From the NCBI RefSeq assembly GCF_001411805.1, contig NZ_CP007212.1:2170001-2234000 (forward strand): a stretch of DNA of 64,000 nt, read 5' to 3'. The notes beneath the pieces were generated by a model. It ran no database searches. It was given only the letters and a program-made list of their open reading frames with translations, and had not been told where the DNA came from. This document shows, piece after piece, positions 54,646-63,359 of the stretch (its first letter is position 1; each line of letters begins with the position of its first letter). The position numbers and the translations under genes were made by a program. Source of the stretch: Burkholderia plantarii. GTDB taxonomy: Bacteria; Pseudomonadota; Gammaproteobacteria; Burkholderiales; Burkholderiaceae.

Positions 54646-55022
54646 GCGGCGGCCTCCCGCCGCGCGGCGGCGACCACGGCATCGGCCAGCGAGGCCAGCG
54701 TCAGCCGCGCCAGCGAGCCGGCCGGCAGGTCGATCGCGTAGCGCGCCTGGCAGCGCACGATCAGGTCGATCAGCTCGACCGAGGTCAGGCCGGTCTCGAC
54801 GATCGGCTGTTCCAGCCCGAGCGCGTCGGGCTCGACCTGCAGCATCGCGGCAAGCATCGCGCGCAGCGTGGCGAGAGCCTCGGCGCGCGCCTCGGCGAGC
54901 CGCTCGGGCGAGGCCGGGTGCGTGGTGGACGAATAGGCGTTCAAGTCGGAATCCTCGTGATGATCGGGATGGTCGGGATGGTGGTGGTGACCATCGGTAT
55001 GTCGGATTGCATCGGGAAGCAC
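54642..55022 (-). CDS. Acyl carrier protein, His-rich N-terminus
   Basis: Up to 126 aa. The carrier domain is at the C-terminus (TGLTSVELIDLIV, phosphopantetheine Ser). The longest reading starts with a natural HTDGHHHHPDHPDHHEDSD segment of unknown role, possibly metal-binding. A TTG at 54944 with an AGGA SD would omit the His-rich part and give about 100 aa, so the true N-terminus needs protein evidence. Confidence 0.8.
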   Translation of the reverse strand: MLPDAIRHTDGHHHHPDHPDHHEDSDLNAYSSTTHPASPERLAEARAEALATLRAMLAAMLQVEPDALGLEQPIVETGLTSVELIDLIVRCQARYAIDLPAGSLARLTLASLADAVVAAARREAAA

Positions 55023-55043
55023 ATCACGCGACGGGCCTCGCGC

Positions 55044-56534
55044 TCAGTTCGGGCGCGGCGCGTCGCCGCCCGGCCGCGCGGCGGGCGCGGCAGCGGGCGC
55101 CACCGCGCGCATCGTCGCGAGCCGCAGCGAGCAGGCGATCGCCACCAGCGCCAGCACCGCGATCGTGAACGTGACGCTCGAGATCGCCTGCGCCGAGCGC
55201 GGCACGTCGCCGGGCCGCGCGAGCGCCAGATAGACCGAGCCGAGCGCGGCCACGCCGATCACGATCGACAGCTGCACCGAGGTGGAGACGAGGCCGCTCA
55301 GCGCGGGCGCATGGCGCGCCGCGGTGCGCTGCGTCATCTGGCTGACGGTGGTGCCGAACGTGAGGCCGTGGCTCGCGCCGGCCAGGAACAGCAGCGGCAC
55401 CATCAGCGCGGCGAGCCAGCCGAACTCGCGCGCGCCGCTGCCGAACGCGGCGTTGGCCAGCACCATCACCGCCAGCGCCGCGGCGGGCGTGAAGCGCAGC
55501 AGCCGCGCCGGCAGCTTCGACCAGCTCACGTTCGAGATGCCGAAGCCGAACGCGTAGGCGGCGAACACGAAGCCGGAGATCATCGGCGAGTAGCCGAGCC
55601 CGGTCTGCAGGTAGAGCGCGCAGGCGAACAGCCAGCCGCCGTAGCCGATGAAGCCGATCGACACCACCGCGAGCCCCGGGCGGATGCCGGGCGCGAGCAG
55701 CGCGTCGAGATCCAGCAGCGGGGCCGCGCCGCGCCGCGCGAGGCCGTGCTCGAAGCGCAGGAACGCGGCCAGCCCGGCCACTCCCGCCGCCAGCGCGACC
55801 CACACCCAGGCGGCCCAGCCGGCGTCGTGGCCGAACGTGAGCGGCACCACCACCAGCAGCATCGCCACCGTCAGCAGCGCCACGCCGGGCAGGTCGAGCC
55901 GGCGCCGCTGCGCGCCGGCCAGGTGCGGCAGCACCGAAGGCGCGTACACCAGCAGCGCGATGCCGATCGGCACGTTGATCAGGAACGCCGGGCGCCACGA
56001 CAGGCCGCCCAGGTTCGCGGTGATGATCAGGCCGCCGAGCGCCTGGCCCGCCGTGGAGCCGAGCCCGAGGATCATCGAGTAGTAGCCGATCGCGCGCGCC
56101 CGCTCGCGGCCCTCGTAGCTGCGCTGGATCAGCGACATCACCTGCGGCACCAGCATCGCCGCGCCCACCCCCTGCGCGAGCCGCCCGGCGATCAGCAGCC
56201 AGGTGTCGGGCGCAAGGCCGCAGGCCAGCGACGAGATCGTGAAGATCGCCAGGCCGTGCATAAACAGGCGCCGGTAGCCGTGATCGTCGCCCAGGCGCGC
56301 GCCGGTGATCAGGAACACCGCGTAGGCGAGGATGTAGCCGGCCACCACGAGCTGCAGCAGCGCGCCCGAGATGCCGAGATCGCTGCGCAGCGCGGGCGCC
56401 GCGACGTTGACGATCGAGGTATCCATCGCCGCCATGCCCTGCCCGATCAACAGCAGCGGCAGCATGCGGCGATGCGGCCGGACCGGGGCGGCGCTGGCGG
56501 CGGCGCCCGGCGCGAGGGTGGAGGAATTCGACAT
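55044..56534 (-). CDS. DHA2-family MFS exporter
   Basis: A 496-aa, about 14-helix MFS protein (GQGMAAMDTSIVNVAAPALR, LITGARLGDDHGYRRLF, GRLAQGVGAAMLVPQ). The DHA2 drug:H+ antiporters commonly export or give resistance to the product of their own cluster. It lies in the middle of the run. Confidence 0.9.
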   Translation of the reverse strand: MSNSSTLAPGAAASAAPVRPHRRMLPLLLIGQGMAAMDTSIVNVAAPALRSDLGISGALLQLVVAGYILAYAVFLITGARLGDDHGYRRLFMHGLAIFTISSLACGLAPDTWLLIAGRLAQGVGAAMLVPQVMSLIQRSYEGRERARAIGYYSMILGLGSTAGQALGGLIITANLGGLSWRPAFLINVPIGIALLVYAPSVLPHLAGAQRRRLDLPGVALLTVAMLLVVVPLTFGHDAGWAAWVWVALAAGVAGLAAFLRFEHGLARRGAAPLLDLDALLAPGIRPGLAVVSIGFIGYGGWLFACALYLQTGLGYSPMISGFVFAAYAFGFGISNVSWSKLPARLLRFTPAAALAVMVLANAAFGSGAREFGWLAALMVPLLFLAGASHGLTFGTTVSQMTQRTAARHAPALSGLVSTSVQLSIVIGVAALGSVYLALARPGDVPRSAQAISSVTFTIAVLALVAIACSLRLATMRAVAPAAAPAARPGGDAPRPN

Positions 56535-56550
56535 GACCGGCTCCCTCGCC

Positions 56551-56886
56551 TTACGCGATCACGTCGCGCTTCAGGTGCTCGAGCTTGCCCTCGACGTCCT
56601 TCCAGCGCGCGGCGTCGGGCAGCGCGGCGCGCGTGCTGGTGATGCTGGGCCAGCTCTGGGCCAGCTCGCGGTTCAGGTCGAGGAAGATGCGCTGCTCGGG
56701 CGCGAGCGCGCTGTCCTGGCGAATCGCGTCCACCGGGCATTCGGGCTCGCAGACGCCGCAGTCGATGCATTCGTCGGGATCGATCGCGAGGAAGTTCTCG
56801 CCTTCGTGAAAGCAGTCGACGGGGCAGACGTCGACGCAATCGGTGTGCTTGCACTGGATACAGTTCTCGGTCACGACATAGGTCAT
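56551..56886 (-). CDS. fdxA: FdxA-type ferredoxin (7Fe-8S)
   Basis: A 111-aa ferredoxin with cysteines C9, C12, C17, C21 and C40, C43, C46, C50 in a 3Fe-4S plus 4Fe-4S arrangement ([32 protein letters not shown]). Bacterial FdxA proteins are about 107 aa. As a second copy inside a biosynthetic run, with Fpr at the end, it is likely the electron carrier for the di-iron enzymes. Confidence 0.9.
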   Translation of the reverse strand: MTYVVTENCIQCKHTDCVDVCPVDCFHEGENFLAIDPDECIDCGVCEPECPVDAIRQDSALAPEQRIFLDLNRELAQSWPSITSTRAALPDAARWKDVEGKLEHLKRDVIA

Positions 56887-56982
56887 CGAATTTCTCCTGG
56901 GGACGATTGGGTTTCGTTGGGTACGGCGTTCGGTGCGTTGCTGGATCCGTCGTTGCGTGCGGGGTTGTGCGCGCTGCCGGCC

Positions 56983-58095
56983 TCAGGCCCGCACCGCGGC
57001 CGCCGTGGCGGGCCGCCCGCGCACGTGCAGCGCGCGGCGGCCCGGGAACATCGCCACCGAGGCCACCGTGCATTCGCGGCGCACGTCGCCGGTGGGCAGC
57101 ACCTCGATCGGCGCGCGTCCGAGGCCGTCCAGGCAGGCGCGCGCGTCGGCCCCGGCCGGCAGGCTCGCCAGCAGTTCGCGGCAGGCTTCGAGCCGGCGCA
57201 GCGACGAGGTGCGCGCGAACGGATTGAGCGCGTCGTCGGCGGCCAGCTCGGGGTGCTGGAAGTGGTTCGTGTGCGCGTGCTGTGCGCCTTCCATCACCAC
57301 CAGCGCGTCGGGCGTGTACTCCACCGTCACCACGCGCGCCGCGTCGGCGATCGTCAGCGCGCGCGAACTCGCGAGCGGCAGCGCGCGCAGCGTGTCGAGG
57401 CATTCGTCCACGCTCGCGCAGCGGTCGAGCAGATGGCGGATCGCCAGGTAGCCCGGGATGCCGGGCCGCCAGTGGCCACCGAGCACGAGGCTCAGGCCGA
57501 TCGCGAGACCGCGGTCGTTGATGCCGAGGTAGCCGGTCAGGCCCGTGAAGCTGAGCAGCGCCACGCTGGCCGGCCCGTCGCCGGCCGGCCCGCCGTCGAT
57601 CTCGAGCACGCTCAGCTCGCCGGCCATGTCGCCGTTCAGGTCGATGGTCTGCGCGACGATCGATTCGCCGCCGGCATGCCGGCCGAACGTGGTGCAGTCG
57701 CCGCGCGCCGGGATCCGCTGGAAGCCGGACAGCTCGCGGCGCAGCTGCAGCAGGAACGCGTCCTCGGTGGCGATGTCGGCGCCGTCGGCGAGGCCGTGGA
57801 TCTCCTCGGCCAGCTCGGGCAGCACGCGCTCGATCTCGCGCGTGTGGCCCGCGATCAGCGGCGCGAACTCGTGCAGGCGGCGCGCCGAGACGAGCGGTTC
57901 GAGCCGCGTGACGCGATCGCCGAGAAAGCGCGCGATCGGCTCGCGCAGCGCCGCGCCGTGCTGGCGGCCGACCTCGTGGCGCGAGCCGGCGAGGCGCAGG
58001 CGGCGCGAGGCGTCGACGTCCGCGTCGATCAGGAACGGCGAGGCGGGCAACGACGACGTCGCCGCCGGATCAGCGAAAGCGGGTTGCGCGGACAT
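56983..58095 (-). CDS. C45-family Ntn-hydrolase (penicillin acyltransferase type)
   Basis: A 370-aa protein of the C45 peptidase/acyl-CoA:6-APA acyltransferase family. Predicted N-terminal nucleophile is C134 in RGDCTTFGRH, released by self-cleavage in the family; the TNHF and later motifs agree. It would form or break an amide bond. The usual residue before Cys is Gly; here it is Asp, so self-processing may be altered. Overlaps the GNAT gene by 26 bp. Confidence 0.8.
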   Translation of the reverse strand: MSAQPAFADPAATSSLPASPFLIDADVDASRRLRLAGSRHEVGRQHGAALREPIARFLGDRVTRLEPLVSARRLHEFAPLIAGHTREIERVLPELAEEIHGLADGADIATEDAFLLQLRRELSGFQRIPARGDCTTFGRHAGGESIVAQTIDLNGDMAGELSVLEIDGGPAGDGPASVALLSFTGLTGYLGINDRGLAIGLSLVLGGHWRPGIPGYLAIRHLLDRCASVDECLDTLRALPLASSRALTIADAARVVTVEYTPDALVVMEGAQHAHTNHFQHPELAADDALNPFARTSSLRRLEACRELLASLPAGADARACLDGLGRAPIEVLPTGDVRRECTVASVAMFPGRRALHVRGRPATAAAVRA

Positions 58096-58657
58096 CGGGC
58101 CACTCCGATTTGAGGATCGAGTAATAGATCGCGTCGCGGCGCCGGCCGCTCGGCATGAAGTTGAAGCTGCGCAGCACGCCTTCCTCGGTCGCGCCGATGC
58201 CGCGCAGGCCGGCCCGTGCGCGCTCGTTGAGCACGTCGGTCTTGAACTCGACGCGCTCGCAGCCAAGCTCGCCGAACGCGTAGTCGAGCAGCAGGCCCTT
58301 GGCCGCGCGGTTCACGGCGGTGCCGCGATACGGCTTGCCGAGCCACGACCAGCCGATCTCGAGGCGGCGGTCGGCGGCGGCCAGGTTGCCGAACGCGCTG
58401 GTGCCGGCGAACTGGCCGCTCTTGCGGTCGATGATCGCGAACACCACGCGCGTGCCGGCCAGCGAATCGGCGATCGCGCGTTCGAGGAACGCCACCAGGC
58501 TCGGCTCGTCTTGGACCACCGACACCATGTAGGTCCAGCTTTCCGGGTCGTAGGCGATGCGCGCGAAGCCGTCCTTGTCGTCGAGCCCGATGCGGCGCAG
58601 CGTGACCACCTCGTTCTCGAGCGTCGTGTTCAATATCGCGGGGATGTTCCAGGTCAT
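58070..58657 (-). CDS. RimJ/RimL-type GNAT acetyltransferase
   Basis: A 195-aa N-acetyltransferase (VTLRRIGLDDKDGF at the start; RGTAVNRAAKGLLLDYAFGELGCERVEF). It may acetylate an amine of the product or intermediate or provide self-protection; substrate unknown. Confidence 0.85.
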   Translation of the reverse strand: MTWNIPAILNTTLENEVVTLRRIGLDDKDGFARIAYDPESWTYMVSVVQDEPSLVAFLERAIADSLAGTRVVFAIIDRKSGQFAGTSAFGNLAAADRRLEIGWSWLGKPYRGTAVNRAAKGLLLDYAFGELGCERVEFKTDVLNERARAGLRGIGATEEGVLRSFNFMPSGRRRDAIYYSILKSEWPDVRATRFR

Positions 58658-58673
58658 AGCTTCTCCGTCGGGC

Positions 58674-58931
58674 TCAGGTCACGGCTTTCGAGGACAGCAG
58701 GCCGACGATGTCGCGCGCGGTGCGCAGCGCGGCCAGATCGTCCTCGGTGAATTCGGTCAGCGGCACGCCGGCGCTTTCGCAGACCGTGCTCATCAGCACG
58801 ATCAGGTCCAGCGAGGTCAGGCCGAGGTCGTAGACGAGGTCCGCGTCGAGCGGCAGCGCCGCGGCGGCGGCGGCATCCTTGCCCGCCGTTTCGGCGAGGT
58901 GGCGCCGGACGATCGTTTCAATTTCACTCAC
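58674..58931 (-). CDS. Acyl carrier protein
   Basis: An 85-aa carrier protein, phosphopantetheine Ser in LGLTSLDLI. It overlaps the AMP-ligase gene by ATGA, suggesting that the ligase loads this carrier. Confidence 0.88.
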   Translation of the reverse strand: MSEIETIVRRHLAETAGKDAAAAAALPLDADLVYDLGLTSLDLIVLMSTVCESAGVPLTEFTEDDLAALRTARDIVGLLSSKAVT

Positions 58932-60487
58932 GCTGAAGCTCCATAGAGTTGGTCGATTTCCTGCCGGAACGCGTTGAAGATCTCGTTGCGCTTCGGCTTG
59001 AACTGCGAGGTGACGAAGCGCGTCTCGCCGCGAAACGGCTCGGGCGTGATGAACGCGCGCACGATCCGCTCGTCGGGCGCGAGGCTCGCGTTCAGCTCGC
59101 TCAGGTGCGCGCGGATCGCGGCGTGGTCAGCGCGCGCGTCCTGCGGCGATACCACCGCCACCAGGAACGGCTTGCCCGAGCCGAACAGCACGCACTCCTC
59201 CACGCCCTGGTGCGCCTTCACGCGCTCCTCCAGGCTGCGCACGTGGACGTTCTTGCCGTTGGCCAGCACGATCAGGTCGTCGGCGCGGCCGAGGATGTAG
59301 AGGAAGCCGTCCTCGTCGATGCGCGCGAGGTCGCCGGTCCTCACCTCGCCCGTCGGCAGGAAGATCTTTTCGCTCGCGCCCGGCGCGCTGTAGAGATAGC
59401 GCGTGTTCACCGGCTGCTCGGCGCCCACCACCAGCACGCCGTGCTCGTCGATGCGCGCGCGCTTGCCGGGCAGGAGGCGCCCGACGCTGCCGGTGCGCGC
59501 ATGGCCCGGATGGTTCTTGCTGACGATGCAGGTCTCGTTCATGCCGTAGCCCTCGAAGATCGGCACGCCGGCTTCCTCGAAGAAGCGCAGCGTCTCCGGG
59601 TTCGCGGGCGCCGAGCCGGTCCACAGGTAGCGGATCCGGCCGCCGAGCAGCGCGTCGATGCGCAGGCGCCGCGCGGCCAGGTCCGTGTCGCCGGCCGGCG
59701 TGAGCCGCTCGATGCGCTTTTTCACGCCGTCGTAGAAGCCGGGCACGCCCATCACCACGGTGGGCGGCTGCTGGCGCGCGATCTCGAGCGCGTACTCGAA
59801 GCGCGTGACGGTGGTGTCGTGCCCGAACACGAGCGCCGAGTAGATCCAGTAGCGCTGCTGCAGCAGCGACAGCGGCAGGAACACCAGCACGTCGTCGTCG
59901 GGGCCGTGCGCGTAGATCTGCTGGACCGCCGCGAGCGAGGCGTCGATGCTGCCGGCGCGCGCGGCCAGCCCCTTCGGCTCGCCCGAGCTGCCCGAGGTGA
60001 ACTTGATGGTGGTGACGTCGTCGTCGGCATAGACGGCCGTGTCGAACGCCGGCGCGACCGGATCGACCTCGCGGCCGTCGCCGGCCTCCGCCACGGCGGC
60101 CTCGACCAGCTCGCGCAGGTCGTGGACGCCGCGCACGGCGAACGGCGCGACGCCGTCGGCCAGGATCGCGTCGAGCGCATAGCGTTCGACCAGCTCGCGG
60201 TTGGCCTCGAACTTGCCGAACTCGAAGCCGGCCGTCACGTAGCCGGCCTTCAGCGCGGCCAGGTCGAGCAGCACCCAGGCCAGCCCGTTGCGCGCGACGA
60301 TGCCGATCCGCGCGCCGCGCTTCAGGCCCGCCTCGCGCAGGCGCAGCGCGAGCCGCGCGGCCAGCGCGTCGAGCTGCGCGTGCGTGAGCTCGATGCGGCC
60401 GCCCTGCTGGAAGAACGTCACGCGCCGCGTGTCGTGCTTGCCGCCGTTCGCGGCCACCGCGTTGATCACCGATGGCGGGCGAGTCAT
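58928..60487 (-). CDS. Acyl-AMP ligase (ANL superfamily)
   Basis: A 519-aa adenylating enzyme. Core motifs are TSGSSGEPKG (P-loop), YGMNETCI, RTGDLARIDEDGFLYILGR and a C-terminal Lys in FKPKRNEI. It likely activates a carboxylic acid starter or acyl chain and transfers it to the ACP encoded directly after it. It overlaps the 622-aa gene by one base. Confidence 0.88.
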   Translation of the reverse strand: MTRPPSVINAVAANGGKHDTRRVTFFQQGGRIELTHAQLDALAARLALRLREAGLKRGARIGIVARNGLAWVLLDLAALKAGYVTAGFEFGKFEANRELVERYALDAILADGVAPFAVRGVHDLRELVEAAVAEAGDGREVDPVAPAFDTAVYADDDVTTIKFTSGSSGEPKGLAARAGSIDASLAAVQQIYAHGPDDDVLVFLPLSLLQQRYWIYSALVFGHDTTVTRFEYALEIARQQPPTVVMGVPGFYDGVKKRIERLTPAGDTDLAARRLRIDALLGGRIRYLWTGSAPANPETLRFFEEAGVPIFEGYGMNETCIVSKNHPGHARTGSVGRLLPGKRARIDEHGVLVVGAEQPVNTRYLYSAPGASEKIFLPTGEVRTGDLARIDEDGFLYILGRADDLIVLANGKNVHVRSLEERVKAHQGVEECVLFGSGKPFLVAVVSPQDARADHAAIRAHLSELNASLAPDERIVRAFITPEPFRGETRFVTSQFKPKRNEIFNAFRQEIDQLYGASA

Positions 60488-62355
60488 CAGACCGAGCCCT
60501 CCGTGAGCGTGGCCGCGCGCGCCACCGCCGGCTCGGGCAGGCGGTCGGCGGCGAGGTTGCGGTAGGTGCCGGCCACGAAGCCCTGGATCGTCAGCCGCTT
60601 CGCGTCGGGCGTCATCAGGTAGTTGGCGAGCGCCGTGTAGAGCGCCTCGAGCCAGAGCGTGCGGCGCCGGATGCGCAGCATGTCCTCGGTGCCGTACTCG
60701 GCGCCGTCGGCACGCACCACGCGCACGTCGTAGAAGCCGCGATAGCGGCGCCCCGCGATGTTCAGCGGCGGGCGCGACATGTCAGGCCCCGGCACGCGGA
60801 TCGAGAACTTCACGCGCGCGCGGTTGTGCGCGGCGCGGTGCATGTCCGAATGCGCCGAGATGTCGGGCACGAGCGGCGGGTAGTACCAGTGGCGCGACTG
60901 GCGCACCAGCGGCCGGTCGAGATTGCCGGGGATGAAGTGCCAGCGGTTGAACTGCATGCGCTTTTGCACCGAGCTCGCGATCGCCGTGCTCTCGGCGTCG
61001 CCGTAGCGCTCGATCGTGCGGTGCGAGACGTAGGCCGTGAAGAAGCTGGCCGGCGTGAGCGCGTGGATCGTGTCGATCAGCGTGGGCTCGTCGTAGGTGA
61101 CGAGCTGGCCGATGTCGCGCAGCGAGCTCGACATGCCGTAGTCCGAGCGCGTGGCCAGCACCGCCGAGGCCACCGTCTTCTCGATCAGGTATTCGGTCCA
61201 GCTGGTGACGGCCGCGCTGCCCGCGTCGCAGCCGATGCCGGCCACGTCGCGCGCGATCGCCGCGTTGGCGAGCAGCGCCATCGCCACGTACTCGGGCGGC
61301 TGGAATTCGCCGTGCGGCGAGACCAGGCCGCGGAAGTCGTCGCCGAACTCGCGATACCACTGGTCGGCGGCCTCGGTCGAGGCGGTCGAATCGAGAATTC
61401 GCTCGGTCTTCTGGAAGTTCAGGCCGTAGATCCAGCGATAGCGCAGCCACGGCTTGCCGATCGCGCACAGCGTCTGCTCGCGGATCAGCGCGGCGCGCTC
61501 GAACAGGTCGAGCTCGGCCGGCACCGTCACTTCGCAGCCCGCCTTGGTATAGCTGTCCGACAGCTGGTTCAGGCGCCCCACCACGTCGCGCGCGCTCAGC
61601 ATCGCGCCGTTGAATTCCTCGAAGCGCACCGAGCGGCCCGACAGGAACAGCGCGTGGAGCGCCGCCACCACCAGCCGTTCGTCGTCGCTCCAGTCGGCGT
61701 AGTCGCGCTTTCGCAGCGCGCTCAGGAAGCCGCCGCCGCTCTTGCTGTCGATCAGGTTCACGTAGCGGTCGATCAGCGCGAAGAAGCGGTCGCCGACGTA
61801 GAAGCAGACCGATTCGACGTGCTCGACGTGGTCGATCACCTCGTCGAGCACGCGCGGCAGCTGCCCCTCGGCGTGGACGCGATCGAGCGCGGCGCGCACT
61901 TCCTTCATGCTCTCGCGCTCGACGGCACGCCATGCCTCGGCCTCGGCCTCGATCGCGGCCAGCACGGCCGCGCCGGCGTCGACGAAGCCGAGCTCGACCC
62001 AGCTGTCCGCCTCGTCGTAGGCGATCTTCGGCTCGGCCGCCGGACGGATGTGCAGGCGGCCCAGCGAGTTGGCGTAGAGCAGCAGCGTGGTGTCGGCCGG
62101 CGTCGGCGCGCTCGCCTGGACGCGCAGCTCGGGGTGCCGTTCGAGCACCGCCAGCGCCGCGCGCTCCTGGACACCGAGCGCGAGGCGCGCCTGGTCGAGC
62201 GGATAGATGCCGCCGTGCGTCGCGGCGGACACCGCGACGTCGTAGGCGGTGCGGCCCGCATACGATTCGCCACGCAGGTACTCGGTCATGTCGAAACCGT
62301 ACAGGCTGTGCGATGCGTGGTCTTGCGTCGGCGTGTGTGCTCTGGGGTCCATCAT
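60487..62355 (-). CDS. Unrecognised 622-aa protein, first gene of the run
   Basis: A large soluble-looking protein without signal peptide. No known catalytic motif was recognised; it is helix-rich in the middle (HVEHVESVCFYVGDRFFALIDRYVN) with a more beta-like, basic C-terminal third. AGAGG precedes tandem ATGs at 62355 and 62352. As the first gene after the regulator-proximal promoter it is probably an enzyme defining the product, but no function can be assigned. Confidence 0.75.
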   Translation of the reverse strand: MMDPRAHTPTQDHASHSLYGFDMTEYLRGESYAGRTAYDVAVSAATHGGIYPLDQARLALGVQERAALAVLERHPELRVQASAPTPADTTLLLYANSLGRLHIRPAAEPKIAYDEADSWVELGFVDAGAAVLAAIEAEAEAWRAVERESMKEVRAALDRVHAEGQLPRVLDEVIDHVEHVESVCFYVGDRFFALIDRYVNLIDSKSGGGFLSALRKRDYADWSDDERLVVAALHALFLSGRSVRFEEFNGAMLSARDVVGRLNQLSDSYTKAGCEVTVPAELDLFERAALIREQTLCAIGKPWLRYRWIYGLNFQKTERILDSTASTEAADQWYREFGDDFRGLVSPHGEFQPPEYVAMALLANAAIARDVAGIGCDAGSAAVTSWTEYLIEKTVASAVLATRSDYGMSSSLRDIGQLVTYDEPTLIDTIHALTPASFFTAYVSHRTIERYGDAESTAIASSVQKRMQFNRWHFIPGNLDRPLVRQSRHWYYPPLVPDISAHSDMHRAAHNRARVKFSIRVPGPDMSRPPLNIAGRRYRGFYDVRVVRADGAEYGTEDMLRIRRRTLWLEALYTALANYLMTPDAKRLTIQGFVAGTYRNLAADRLPEPAVARAATLTEGSV

Positions 62356-62645
62356 CCCTACCTCTCTTCGGCCAAAGAAACGTGATCGGATGGCGGGCGC
62401 GTCGCGGCTCGCGACGGGCACCCGCCAGGTGCTGGGTTCGTATCGACTGGATGAAACGCGGCGCCCGACGCGCGGAAGTGACGGGCTTGCCGCCGGTGGC
62501 CGTCGCGCGATCGCCGATAGCTGATTTCAGCGTTTGCTACGTGGCGTGACAACTACCAAACTTCGGAGTCCGATTCATTGTTATGGCGGCGCGCCGCGCG
62601 AAAACGTGATGTCCCGGCCCGGCGGCGGCGCCAGGGCACGCGGGT
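62356..62645. promoter_or_regulatory. Putative promoter region of the biosynthetic run
   Basis: 290 bp between the LuxR gene and the 622-aa gene, both on the minus strand. An imperfect 18-bp inverted repeat at 62552-62569 (ACTACC...GGAGT) has 6 of 9 pairs and could be a lux-box-like site, but this match is weak. No gene is visible. Confidence 0.35.
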
Positions 62646-63359
62646 TCAGCTCAGCAGGCCGAGCATCGCGGCACGCACCACCGCGGAGGTCTTGTTGACC
62701 GTCTTGAGCTTCGCGACGGCGTTCTTCACGTGGAAATTGACGGTATCGACCGAGATGCGCAGGATCGTCGAGATCTCGCCCGAGGTCTTGCCGTCGGCCG
62801 CCCACTTCAGCACCTCGACCTCGCGATCGGTCAGGCCGCGCTCGGTGTCGGGCATCAGCTTGGGCATCAGCACGCGCGTCATCGCCAGATGCGTGGTGCT
62901 GACCAGCCAGCGCATCCGGAATTCGTTGTGCTCGAGTTCGACCGGCGTGACCGGGCCTTCCGAACGCGCCAGCGTCAGCATGCCCGACACCCCGCAACTG
63001 TCGAACGTGGACTGCGACCAGCCATGACGCAGGCCGTGTGCCTGCGCGTCGCGCCACAGCTCGGGCGTGCGGGAAAAGAACGCGTCGGTCCAGACCACCG
63101 GCGTCTGGAAGCGGCGCATGTGCTTCATGGTCGGATCGATGTCGATGTAGCCCGCCTCCATGTAGCGCTGCTTCCAGGCCTCGGGATAGTTGCTGAGCAA
63201 GTAGATTTTCGGCCGCGATACCGGCCATGGGATCCGCAAGCCGTATGCGCAGAATTCGTAACCGAGGTGATTCGCCGCGTCCTCGATCAATATCGAAATC
63301 TCTCGTTCCGAACTCGCGCCCTCGAGTCCGGACAAGAGTTCCCCAGCCCAATCGTACAT
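62646..63359 (-). CDS. AHL-responsive LuxR-family regulator
   Basis: A 237-aa LuxR-type regulator. The N-terminal autoinducer domain keeps the family's Trp, Tyr, Asp-Pro and Trp contacts (EAWKQRYMEAGYIDIDPTMKH, VVWTDAFF); the C-terminal helix-turn-helix is LTDREVEVLKWAADGKTSGEISTILRIS. GAGGAGG precedes the ATG at 63359. No luxI is in the window, so it may be a solo receptor or respond to a distant synthase. It probably activates the downstream cluster. Confidence 0.9.
   Translation of the reverse strand: MYDWAGELLSGLEGASSEREISILIEDAANHLGYEFCAYGLRIPWPVSRPKIYLLSNYPEAWKQRYMEAGYIDIDPTMKHMRRFQTPVVWTDAFFSRTPELWRDAQAHGLRHGWSQSTFDSCGVSGMLTLARSEGPVTPVELEHNEFRMRWLVSTTHLAMTRVLMPKLMPDTERGLTDREVEVLKWAADGKTSGEISTILRISVDTVNFHVKNAVAKLKTVNKTSAVVRAAMLGLLS

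Noticed and set aside
43601-63359. Aryl-polyene or caryoynencin cluster
   Set aside because: KS/CLF, KR, DH and ACP fit aryl polyenes, but no LpxL-like acyltransferase, MMPL exporter or glycosyltransferase is present. The fatty-acid desaturases and P450 of caryoynencin are missing too, while di-iron N-oxygenase genes are extra.
43601-63359. luxI-type AHL synthase
   Set aside because: Looked for beside the LuxR gene; no candidate protein of about 200 aa with the LuxI pattern exists in the window.
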